In this document: in pieces, positions 1-7,298 of the stretch
Position numbering within the stretch: the first letter of the stretch is position 1
Layout: every line of letters starts with the position of its first letter
Source of the DNA: Rhodoferax sp.
Lineage (GTDB): Bacteria; Pseudomonadota; Gammaproteobacteria; Burkholderiales; Burkholderiaceae_C
Assembly (NCBI GenBank): GCA_024235935.1
Contig: JACKLL010000008.1
Coordinates: 62,001-126,000, forward strand
Direction of reading: 5' to 3'
DNA: 64,000 nt
Position numbers and translations under genes: made by a program
The notes under the pieces: model-generated
The model's input: the letters and a program-made list of their open reading frames with translations, nothing else
Database searches by the model: none
What the model was told of the DNA's origin: nothing

Positions 1-680
1 TCGCCCAGCCCCCAGGCCCCGGTGATGAACACCATGTCGGGGTGGCCAGACTCGGTATCGATCGTGAACATCACGCCGGCCGAAGCCCGGTCGCTGCGCA
101 CCATCTGCATCACGGCCACCGACAGGAAGACCTTGAAATGGTCGAAGCCGTTGTCGATGCGGTACGAGATCGCGCGGTCGGTGAACAGCGAGGCCTGGCA
201 GCGCTTGACCGCGTCGATCAGCATCTCCTCGCCCTGCACGTTGAGGTAGGTGTCGTGCTGGCCGGCGAAACTGGCGTTGGGCAGGTCTTCGGCGGTGGCC
301 GAGCTGCGTACCGCCACGCTCAGGGCATCGCCACAGGCCGCCTTGAGCTCCCGCCAGCCCTGGCGCAGCTGCTGCTCCACCGCCGCCGGCATGCCGGCGC
401 CGTAGACGATCTCGCGCGCCCGGGCCCCGGCCCGCGACAGTGCGTCGGTATCGGTCTTGTCCAGGCCGTCGAGCAGCGCGTGCAGCTCGGGCCAGGCATC
501 GGCCGCATCCAGTGCGTCCCGATAGGCCTGCGCAGTCACGGCGAAACCGTCCGGCACCCGCACACCCATCGGGGTCAGCTGCTGGAACATTTCGCCCAGC
601 GAGGCGTTCTTGCCGCCGACCAGGGCGAGGTCGTCGAGCGACAACTCCTTGAACCAGAGAATGTAGGGCTGGGCAGGCAT
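1..680 (-). CDS. ppsA: Phosphoenolpyruvate synthase, N-terminal part (partial)
   Basis: Converts pyruvate, ATP and water to phosphoenolpyruvate, AMP and phosphate for gluconeogenesis in the cytoplasm. The gene runs off the left edge, so only about 226 N-terminal residues are visible. They begin MPAQPYILWFKELSLDD and contain VGGKNASLGEM and the AVRSSATAEDLPNASFAGQ block, which belong to the pyruvate/phosphate dikinase ATP-grasp domain. The phosphohistidine and PEP-binding domains lie outside the window. The start is the ATG at 680, which fits the family N-terminus. An FNR-like box lies about 60 bp upstream. The family assignment is firm; the regulation is inferred. Confidence 0.95.
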   Translation of the reverse strand, partial: MPAQPYILWFKELSLDDLALVGGKNASLGEMFQQLTPMGVRVPDGFAVTAQAYRDALDAADAWPELHALLDGLDKTDTDALSRAGARAREIVYGAGMPAAVEQQLRQGWRELKAACGDALSVAVRSSATAEDLPNASFAGQHDTYLNVQGEEMLIDAVKRCQASLFTDRAISYRIDNGFDHFKVFLSVAVMQMVRSDRASAGVMFTIDTESGHPDMVFITGAWGLG

Positions 681-737
681 GGGCGGCTTCCGGTGGGTGG
701 TCAAAACCCATCATGGCCCTCGCCGCGCAACCCACCC

Positions 738-751
738 TTGATATCTGTCAA
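738..751 (-). promoter_or_regulatory. FNR/Anr-type box upstream of ppsA
   Basis: On the minus strand this reads TTGAC-AGAT-ATCAA, which differs at one base from the FNR consensus TTGAT-N4-ATCAA. Its centre (744.5) lies 41.5 bp from a start point near 703 that would follow the -10-like hexamer CATGAT at 715-710. That is the class II activator spacing. The box is seen; its use by an FNR-family protein is inferred. Confidence 0.5.
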
Positions 752-780
752 TCGAAGGCGTCGCGGATGCAAACCGAAGG

Positions 781-1884
781 CTACCGGGGCCGAAACCAGG
801 CCGTGTCGTCGAACGGCTTGCCGAACTCGAAGGGCTCGCCCACCCGCGGCGTAACGACCTGCACGCCTTGGACCTTGGCAGCCGCCAGCGTGCGCTCGAT
901 CGGTTCCGCCCAGGCGTGGTATGACAGGTTGAAGGTGGCCCAGTGCACCGGCAGCAGGAACGGGCTGCCCAGGTCATGCTGGGCGCGAACGGCCGACTCC
1001 GGGTCCATGTGGATGTCGAGCCAGCTACGGCCATAGGCGCCGACCTTCATCAGCGCCAGATCGGGCGCGCCCAGGCGTTGGCGGATCTCGCTGAAATGCG
1101 GGCCATAACCCGTGTCGCCGCTGTAGTAGACCGCATAGGCCGGGCTCTTCAGCATCCACGAGGTCCACAAGGTGGAGTCGTCCATGCGCTTGCGACCCGA
1201 ATAGTGGCGCGCCGGCGTCGCGTGGATCTCGATGCCCTTGAAGTCGATCCTCTCCCACCAGTCCATGTCGTGGATCTGCATGGCCGGCACGCCCCAGCGC
1301 GCCAGGTGGGCCCCCACACCCAGGCCGACGAAGAAGTGGGTGCCGCCGCGTGCCAGTTGCAGCACCGTGGCCATGTCCAGATGGTCGTAGTGGTCGTGCG
1401 AGATCACCGCCGCGTCGATGCCTTCGAGCTGCGACAGTGCGATCGGTGGCGGATGCATGCGTTCGGGCCCCAGGAACTGGAACGGCGACGCCCGCTGCGA
1501 CAGCATCGGGTCGGTCATGATACGCACACCATCGATCTCCAGCAGCACCGTCGCGTGGCCGAACCAGATGGCCCGCAAACCGGCCAGCGGTGGCAGGCGC
1601 AGGCTGCCGGGCACCAGCGGCACGACCGGAATCGTGAACGGCGGCGTGCGGACCTGGCCGCCCGCGTAGTCGCGGATGTTCTGCCACAGGGCCAGCGTGG
1701 ATTCGTACGGCGGCTGGTTGGTGAAACGGCCGTCGACATATTCGGGCGAGCGCTGCATGCGTGCCAGCCGCTCGCCGGTCATCTCGCCGCCGAACGTGGG
1801 CAGCTGCAATACCAGCACGGCCGACATGACCAGCATGGCGGCCAGCACCAGCAATACGACAAGCACCTTGGCGATACGGGACAT
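781..1884 (-). CDS. MBL-fold metallohydrolase (NAPE-PLD/UlaG-like), membrane-anchored
   Basis: A 367-residue metallo-beta-lactamase-fold hydrolase. Residues 5-27 form one hydrophobic segment, probably an uncleaved anchor that places the enzyme on the periplasmic side. Zinc ligands are visible: HDHYDH at 153-158, a histidine near 217 (ARHYSG), an aspartate near 247 (SGDTGY) and a histidine near 304 (PVHWATF). The layout, including WFGHATVLLEIDG before the HxHxDH motif and the WTSWML stretch, resembles the N-acyl-phosphatidylethanolamine phospholipase D-like branch. The true substrate cannot be read from sequence. It sits between ppsA and the phoX-like gene on the same strand but has its own upstream gap, so co-transcription is uncertain. 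Confidence 0.8.
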   Translation of the reverse strand: MSRIAKVLVVLLVLAAMLVMSAVLVLQLPTFGGEMTGERLARMQRSPEYVDGRFTNQPPYESTLALWQNIRDYAGGQVRTPPFTIPVVPLVPGSLRLPPLAGLRAIWFGHATVLLEIDGVRIMTDPMLSQRASPFQFLGPERMHPPPIALSQLEGIDAAVISHDHYDHLDMATVLQLARGGTHFFVGLGVGAHLARWGVPAMQIHDMDWWERIDFKGIEIHATPARHYSGRKRMDDSTLWTSWMLKSPAYAVYYSGDTGYGPHFSEIRQRLGAPDLALMKVGAYGRSWLDIHMDPESAVRAQHDLGSPFLLPVHWATFNLSYHAWAEPIERTLAAAKVQGVQVVTPRVGEPFEFGKPFDDTAWFRPR

Positions 1885-1953
1885 GGCTCACTCCGGTTCG
1901 CACGATTCTGCACCAGTGGGCGCGCGGTGCCTGCGCCGGGCCACAAACGACAA

Positions 1954-1986
1954 GGCCCGCGGACCCGGTGTACGGGCCCGCGGGCC
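1954..1986 (-). terminator. Long GC-rich hairpin after the phoX-like gene
   Basis: GGCCCGCGG at 1954-1962 pairs with CCGCGGGCC at 1978-1986. An inner CCCG/CGGG pair extends the stem around a GTGTA loop. It lies between the stop of the phoX-like gene and the start of the hydrolase gene. On the minus strand a T-rich TTGTCGTTTG follows, so it is a plausible but not classical terminator. Confidence 0.5.
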
Positions 1987-2034
1987 ATGCCGCGTGCGTG
2001 CGATCCGTCCTTCGGTGGCGCAGCCGCCGCAGGT

Positions 2035-3963
2035 TCAGCCCAGCTTCAGCGCCACCGGGTCCGCCGTCAGGTAACCCACCGACGCGCCGTAGCCACCGTT
2101 GTAGTTGGCGCGCACCAGTGCGTCCAGCGAACCCTTGACCTTGTCGTGCAGGCCCTTCTCCCAGTCGCCGGCATGCTGGAAGTTGCTCATGATGTAGGTC
2201 CATCCATTGATGTCGTCGACCGACTGCAAGCCGGTGGATTCCGCACCCGCCGGGCAGGACAGGATGCGGCTCAGTGCTTTGGTATCGACGTTGTAGGCCC
2301 ACAGGAAGTTGTTGACGTGCCGGCCGCTGTCTTCGCCGATGAACAGCGTGCGCATCTTCTCCGAGTACTTGATGTTGTCGGGATTGGCGATCTTGTCGGC
2401 ATGCGAGATATTGCCCAGCGCGTCCGGCGTGGCGAGGTCTTCGCCGATCAATGCGGCAGGCGCCGCCATGTCGATCGGCACCCATTCGCTGTCGATGGCC
2501 TTGCCGGACCGGTCCTTCTGGCCGCCGCGCAGATTCAGCGCATAGACTGCGCCAGACTTCGGGCCCTGCACCTTGATGTCGGTACTGCCGTCGACCATGG
2601 ACGCCTGGATGTAGCTCATCGCCGAATAAGCCACCTTGTCGGCCGCGTTGACCGTCGTGCCTTCCATCTTGGTGAAGCCCAGGCTGCCGCCCATCAGGGC
2701 TGCATAGCGATGGGTCTCCAGGAAGGCGGCCGCCTTCTCCATTCCGGGCATCACGCGGACCCAGTTGGTCTTCCCGGAGAACGGGATCTTCGTGTAACGC
2801 GCGTCGCCCGGGTCGGCGGTCTTCACGTCCATGATGTCCGAGGCCTTGAGCCTGTTGGCCATGGCTTCGATTTCCTTGCTGGTGGCATGCCCGAGTTCGA
2901 TCCACGACAAGGTGCCGGCGCCGGGGCCGACGCCGGAGGTCTGGTGCCACTTCGCCACGTACAGGCGGCCGGCCGAGAGCTTCTCCGGCTTGTCGGCGAC
3001 GAACATGAACAGGCCGCCGTTGGTGAAGTCGTCGCCCATCAGCACCGTGCGCCGGTCAGGCATGACCTCCACCAGCTCGTGCGAGATGCGGCCCATGCAG
3101 AAGTGCTTCTCGATCGTGCCGGTGCCGTCCGGATGCACCGTGACTTCGGGCAGATGGCCGTAGTGGTAGGGGTTGGCCACCGATGCGTCGCCGAACAGGT
3201 TCTGGCTGAAGGCCTTGAAACGCTTGTCCTTGTCGACCACGGTCGCATCGGGCTCGTACTCTTCGCTGGACAGATGGGTGTTCCAGGGCGACAGGCTGGC
3301 GCCGCAGGTGATCCACAGTCCGTTCACCGACGAGGTGTCAACGTTGTGGTACTTGACCAGTTCCAGCTTGCCGGTCTTCGGGTCCTGGTCCAGCGTCAGC
3401 ACCGCGATGGGCGATGGCAGCGTGCCGTAGGCCGAATCGCCCTTCTGGTCCTGCGAGGTGTATTCGAACTGCACCACCGCGAACACGGCGTTGCCCTTGA
3501 GACCCTTGACGCTGGCCTTGGGCAGCTTCAGCAGCGAAGTGCCATCCGGGCAGTCGGAGAAGAACTGGCGCTCGCGGCCGGGCACCGAACGGTCGATGAT
3601 CGGGCGGTTCACGATGTCGTAGTAGCCGCCGCTGAGAATCTTGCCGCCAGCGCCGTCGGGCACCAGGTCGCCGGTCGTGAAGAAGGACTGGTGGGCCAGC
3701 TTGTAGGTGCTGGAGCCGCCGCCCTTGTGCGTCACCTGCAGGCTGGAGCCGACCGTGGTGCGGGCCATCGCGGCCGGATCGGCCAGCGTGGGTGCCGGCA
3801 TCGGCATGAACCGGGCCGACGCGAATCCGCCGGCGCTGCCGCTGCTGCTGGTGGCACAGCCGGACAGCAGACTGCCTGCGGCCATGGCACCCAGGGGCAA
3901 CATGGGGGCACTGGCCAGCAGCTTGAGCGCCTGGCGGCGTGAGGTGAAAGAACTTTTTTGCAT
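2035..3963 (-). CDS. phoX: PhoX-family phosphatase, Tat-exported lipoprotein (DUF839)
   Basis: A 642-residue protein of the PhoX/DUF839 family, calcium- and iron-dependent alkaline phosphatases that release phosphate from organic esters in the periplasm. The N-terminus carries a twin-arginine signal (SRRQALKLL) and then a hydrophobic stretch ending in LLSGC. It may therefore be both Tat-exported and lipid-anchored at the cysteine near residue 36. The body has family-typical stretches such as MGDDFTNGGLFMFVADKPEKLSAG broken over the central domain, and IGEDSGRH near the C-terminus. The start at 3963 is set by the signal peptide. PhoX paralogues exist whose phosphatase activity is unproven, so the symbol is used in the family sense. 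A weak Pho-box-like repeat lies upstream. Confidence 0.82.
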   Translation of the reverse strand: MQKSSFTSRRQALKLLASAPMLPLGAMAAGSLLSGCATSSSGSAGGFASARFMPMPAPTLADPAAMARTTVGSSLQVTHKGGGSSTYKLAHQSFFTTGDLVPDGAGGKILSGGYYDIVNRPIIDRSVPGRERQFFSDCPDGTSLLKLPKASVKGLKGNAVFAVVQFEYTSQDQKGDSAYGTLPSPIAVLTLDQDPKTGKLELVKYHNVDTSSVNGLWITCGASLSPWNTHLSSEEYEPDATVVDKDKRFKAFSQNLFGDASVANPYHYGHLPEVTVHPDGTGTIEKHFCMGRISHELVEVMPDRRTVLMGDDFTNGGLFMFVADKPEKLSAGRLYVAKWHQTSGVGPGAGTLSWIELGHATSKEIEAMANRLKASDIMDVKTADPGDARYTKIPFSGKTNWVRVMPGMEKAAAFLETHRYAALMGGSLGFTKMEGTTVNAADKVAYSAMSYIQASMVDGSTDIKVQGPKSGAVYALNLRGGQKDRSGKAIDSEWVPIDMAAPAALIGEDLATPDALGNISHADKIANPDNIKYSEKMRTLFIGEDSGRHVNNFLWAYNVDTKALSRILSCPAGAESTGLQSVDDINGWTYIMSNFQHAGDWEKGLHDKVKGSLDALVRANYNGGYGASVGYLTADPVALKLG

Positions 3964-4093
3964 GGGATGCGGTGTCCTGCGAGGTTGATGGAATGGCTGG
4001 ATAGACCCGGCCGGCGCGGGCCCGGCACGTGCATGCGGGACGCTCGACCGCCGGCTGGCGCGATCTGTCTGCTGCGGATGCTAGTGTTCCTGC

Positions 4094-4111
4094 GTGACAG
4101 TTTCGTGAACC
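4094..4111 (-). promoter_or_regulatory. Possible Pho box upstream of the phoX-like gene
   Basis: On the minus strand GGTTCAC-GAAA-CTGTCAC gives two 7-mers four bases apart. The second matches the PhoB half-site CTGTCAT at six of seven positions; the first matches only at the TCA core. The spacing is right for a Pho box and the gene is a phosphatase, but the first half is poor. Confidence 0.3.
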
Positions 4112-4176
4112 TGCGATGACGCATCCGACCGGGCCCGCGGGCCATCGCGCGCCAGCAGCTGCGCAGCACCCGGCCG

Positions 4177-4725
4177 CTACGGCGACAGGTCGAACAGGCC
4201 CGGCCCGCCGAACTGCGCGCCTTCGATCTCCAGCAGCCGCAGCTTGGTGCGCGTGCCGCCGGCAGCGGAGAAGCCGCCGGCACCGCCCTTGGCGGCCAGG
4301 ATGCGGTGACAGGGAACCACCGGCGCGAAGGGGTTGTGCCCCAGCGCCTGCCCCACTGCGCGGGCCGCACCCGGATCGCCCAGGCGCTGCGCCATCTCGC
4401 CGTAGGTCATGGTCTCGCCCGGCGCCATGCGCCGTGCCAGCGCATAGACGCGCTGATGAAACGCTGGAACCCCGGCCAGGTCGAGCACGATATCCGACAG
4501 GTCTGCGGGAATTCCGCACAGCAGCGCCTCGATCTTGCGGATGGCGCTCAGCACCGTTGGCGGCGGCACGCCTTCTTGCACAAGCGGGAACCGGTCGGAC
4601 ATGCGCGCACGGGTCGCGGTGACATCGGACTCGGGCAATTGCACACCGGTCAGGCCCTGCGGGCCCCAGGCAATGCCGCAATGCCCGATGGCGGTCTCGA
4701 ACAGGGCGAATCCGATGGTGGACAT
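4177..4725 (-). CDS. ogt: Methylated-DNA--[protein]-cysteine S-methyltransferase
   Basis: Repairs O6-alkylguanine by transferring the alkyl group to its own cysteine in a one-turnover reaction. The active-site block PVVPCHRILAAKG is intact, as is the helix-turn-helix stretch MTYGEMAQRLGDPGAARAVG. About 182 residues is normal for the family. I chose the start at MSTIGFALFETAIG (4725), where homology plausibly begins; in-frame ATGs at 4737 and 4752 are alternatives. It lies just downstream of the antiporter gene on the same strand, so the two could be co-transcribed. The C-terminus ends soon after the LRLLEIEG segment, as in stand-alone Ogt rather than Ada. Confidence 0.9.
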   Translation of the reverse strand: MSTIGFALFETAIGHCGIAWGPQGLTGVQLPESDVTATRARMSDRFPLVQEGVPPPTVLSAIRKIEALLCGIPADLSDIVLDLAGVPAFHQRVYALARRMAPGETMTYGEMAQRLGDPGAARAVGQALGHNPFAPVVPCHRILAAKGGAGGFSAAGGTRTKLRLLEIEGAQFGGPGLFDLSP

Positions 4726-4761
4726 GGTGAAGGCCATGCTAGCGCAGCCCACCCCGCCGGT

Positions 4762-6219
4762 CTACGCCTCCAGGCCCATGCCGACACCGGCAATACGCCC
4801 GTCTTCCAGCGTACGCACCACGAAGCTGGCGCTCCCCCAGACCACACCATCACCAACCACCGGCGGGCGACGCAATTCGGCGGCCATCCACGCACCCAGC
4901 GTCTGATCGGGGTCGGCCACCGCAGGCAGGTTATAGAACGCGCAGATGGACCCGATGGGCGTGGACGCATCGAGCGCGAAGTCGCGGAACAGGGCCCGCT
5001 GCTGGCGCTCGTCGTCGGCATCGGGCATGGCCACCCCCAGCCGCCGCGCCACCAGCCCGATGGTCGTCCCCTGCAGCAGCAGCGAGGTCACCACCGCCAG
5101 AAACGCGATGTTGAACACCAGACCGGCCTGCGGTGTGCCGGCCAGCAGCGGAAACAGCGCCAGAACGACCGGCACTGCACCGCGCAGGCCGACCCAGGCG
5201 ATGAACCAGGTTTCGCGGGCCGTGAAGCGGAATGGCAGCAGGCAGATCCACACCGCAATCGGCCGGGCGACGAAGATCAGTGTCAGGGCCACCGCCAGTC
5301 CGGCTCCCACATAGCCCTGCATCGACGAGGGCGTGACCAGCAGGCCGAGCAACAGGAACATGCCGGCCTGGGCCAGCCAGGCATACCCGTCCATCGCGCC
5401 CAGGATGGGCTTGACAACATCGCCGGCGCGGTTGGCGACGATCAGGCCGAACAGGTAGACCGCCAGGAAGCCCGAGCCGCCGATCAGCCCGGTCGCGGCA
5501 AACACGGCCAGGCCGCCGGCACCGACCAGCAGCGCCAGCACGCCGCCGCCGGCATCGCGCGAAGCCACCTTGTGCAGCAGACCGGCCATGGCGAAACCGC
5601 CGGCGATGCCGAACAGCGCGCCCCAGCCGAACTGCTGCACGAAGGCCAATGCCATCGTCGACCAGGGCGAGGCCGTGGGCGCTGCGGCGCTGATCAGCGC
5701 GATGAACGTGAGCGTCAGGTACACGGCCATCGGATCGTTGACACCGGACTCGATCTCCAGCGTCGTCGCCACCCGCTCGTTGAGCACGACCCCCGAGCGG
5801 GTCAGCAGCGCGAACACCGCGGCGGCATCGGTCGAGCCGACGATGGCGCCGAGCAGCAAGGCGGTACGCCACTCCAGCCCCACGAACAGCACCCCCGCCG
5901 CCGCCGTGATGCCGGCGCTGATGAGCACCCCCAGCGAAGCCAGCAGCGACGCCGGCCGCAGGCCGGTGCGAAAGGTCGCATAGGCGGTGCGCAGACCGCC
6001 GTCGAGCAGGATGATGGCCAGCGCAATATTGCCGACCCAGAAGCTGAGCACATAGTCGTCGAAGCGGTACCCCACCACGCCGTCCTCGCCCGTCAGCACG
6101 CCAGCCAGCAGGAATACCAGCAGGAAGGAGAAGCCGACACGGGTCGAGAACAGGCCGATCAATACGCTCAGGAACACCAGCGCGGAGACGGCCAGCAGGG
6201 GGATGTTGACGAAGGCCAT
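4762..6219 (-). CDS. cvrA: K+/H+ antiporter, CPA1 family (CvrA/NhaP2-like)
   Basis: An inner-membrane cation/proton antiporter of 485 residues that expels potassium in exchange for protons. About 12-13 hydrophobic helices fill residues 5-390, including the CPA signature around LLDGGLRTAYATF and ESGVNDPMAVYLTL, where the conserved Asn-Asp pair expected for ion exchange is visible. The C-terminal 90 residues form a soluble domain like that of CvrA/NhaP2 proteins. The start is the ATG at 6219 (MAFVNIPLLAVSALVFLS), where the first membrane helix begins. The upstream open frame is not membrane-like and is discarded. Transported-ion specificity within the family is inferred. Confidence 0.88.
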   Translation of the reverse strand: MAFVNIPLLAVSALVFLSVLIGLFSTRVGFSFLLVFLLAGVLTGEDGVVGYRFDDYVLSFWVGNIALAIILLDGGLRTAYATFRTGLRPASLLASLGVLISAGITAAAGVLFVGLEWRTALLLGAIVGSTDAAAVFALLTRSGVVLNERVATTLEIESGVNDPMAVYLTLTFIALISAAAPTASPWSTMALAFVQQFGWGALFGIAGGFAMAGLLHKVASRDAGGGVLALLVGAGGLAVFAATGLIGGSGFLAVYLFGLIVANRAGDVVKPILGAMDGYAWLAQAGMFLLLGLLVTPSSMQGYVGAGLAVALTLIFVARPIAVWICLLPFRFTARETWFIAWVGLRGAVPVVLALFPLLAGTPQAGLVFNIAFLAVVTSLLLQGTTIGLVARRLGVAMPDADDERQQRALFRDFALDASTPIGSICAFYNLPAVADPDQTLGAWMAAELRRPPVVGDGVVWGSASFVVRTLEDGRIAGVGMGLEA

Positions 6220-6516
6220 GGGCAAAGTATCCCAGAGCCGAACGACAACGCGACAAGGGGATGGGCAATGGGCCTCACCGCAACCGGACTTCGCCGACCG
6301 CCCGGGTCGACCGCGTCCTAGAATCCGGCATACGATGCCAGCCCGCAGCTGGGCCGCGGCACGGCCATGCCACGGGGCATGGCGTCCACCAGGGGCCGGC
6401 ATGCGGCGATGCCATTTGTCGGCGCTTGGCGATGCTTGCGTCCCGCGCGACACCCTTGGGTCACGCCAGCGATACGCCCACCGCCTTTGCCTCGCCCCCC
6501 ATAACAGGAGCACAAC
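6220..6516. other. Divergent intergenic region, antiporter / enoyl-CoA hydratase
   Basis: A 297-bp gap between divergent genes. A TAGAAT -10-like hexamer on the plus strand at 6319-6324 has no convincing -35. I see no RNA gene and no clear hairpin; short open frames here lack ribosome-binding sites. Confidence 0.4.
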
Positions 6517-7296
6517 ATGTCCACCCCGTCCCAGAACGAACTTCTCGAAGACCAGCGCGGCCCGGTGCTGTGGCTGACGATCAACCGCGAGGAGCGGCGC
6601 AATGCGATCAGCCCTGGTGTGCTGAACAGCCTGGGCCAGGCCCTGACACGGGCCAACCAGGACCGGTCGGTGCGCGCCGTCGTCATCACCGGCGCCGGCG
6701 ATCGCGCCTTCTGTGCCGGTGCCGATCTGCAGACCGGAACCTCGTTCAAGTTCGACTATTCGGAGCCCCACTCAGGCTTTGCGAACCTGTTCCGGATTGC
6801 GCACCATTCCTCCGTGCCGCTGATCGCCCGTGTCAACGGCGCCTGCATGGCCGGCGGCATGGGCGTGATGGCAATGTGCGACATGGTGGTCGCCACACCC
6901 AAGGCGATCTTCGGACTGCCCGAGGTCAAGGTCGGGCTGTTTCCGGCCCAGGTGCTCAGTGTGCTCGACAAACTGCTGCCGCGGCGCATCCTGTCCGAGA
7001 TGTGCATCACGGGTGAGCCGATCACCGCGGCCCAGGCGCTCGCGTACGGCCTGGTCAACCACGTACGCGAAGACCTGGACGAAGGGGTCGACTGGCTGCT
7101 GAATCGCGTGCTGGACAAGTCGCCCGCCGCCATCCGCCGCGGCCTGTACACGATGAAGAAGATCGAGATGATGGCCTTCGAGGAGTCGATGGCCTTCACC
7201 GAAAGCCAGATCGCCCTGTTTGCGCAGACCGAGGACGCTGCGGAGGGGCAACTGGCGTTTCGCGAAAAGCGCAAGCCCACCTGGACCGGCCGCTAG
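6517..7296 (+). CDS. Enoyl-CoA hydratase/isomerase (crotonase) family protein
   Basis: A 259-residue crotonase-fold enzyme acting on an acyl-CoA. Visible family features are RNAISPGVLNSL, the oxyanion-hole region DRAFCAGADL, the second glycine loop ACMAGGMGVMAMCD and FGLPEVKVGLFP. The second loop has glycine where classical hydratases carry the first catalytic glutamate (Glu144 of rat crotonase). The second glutamate, in PEV, is kept. An isomerase or another crotonase reaction is therefore possible. The stop is two bases before the AtuA-family start, so the two are almost certainly one operon. Together they suggest branched-chain or acyclic isoprenoid acyl-CoA catabolism. Confidence 0.85.
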   Translation: MSTPSQNELLEDQRGPVLWLTINREERRNAISPGVLNSLGQALTRANQDRSVRAVVITGAGDRAFCAGADLQTGTSFKFDYSEPHSGFANLFRIAHHSSVPLIARVNGACMAGGMGVMAMCDMVVATPKAIFGLPEVKVGLFPAQVLSVLDKLLPRRILSEMCITGEPITAAQALAYGLVNHVREDLDEGVDWLLNRVLDKSPAAIRRGLYTMKKIEMMAFEESMAFTESQIALFAQTEDAAEGQLAFREKRKPTWTGR

Positions 7297-7298
7297 CC

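Noticed and set aside
943..3942. 999-codon plus-strand frame
   Set aside because: It runs antisense through two well-supported genes (MBL-fold hydrolase and PhoX-like) and their gap, with no recognisable motif.
4306..6321. 671-codon plus-strand frame
   Set aside because: It is an antisense shadow of ogt and the antiporter gene, with Gln/His/Arg-rich content.
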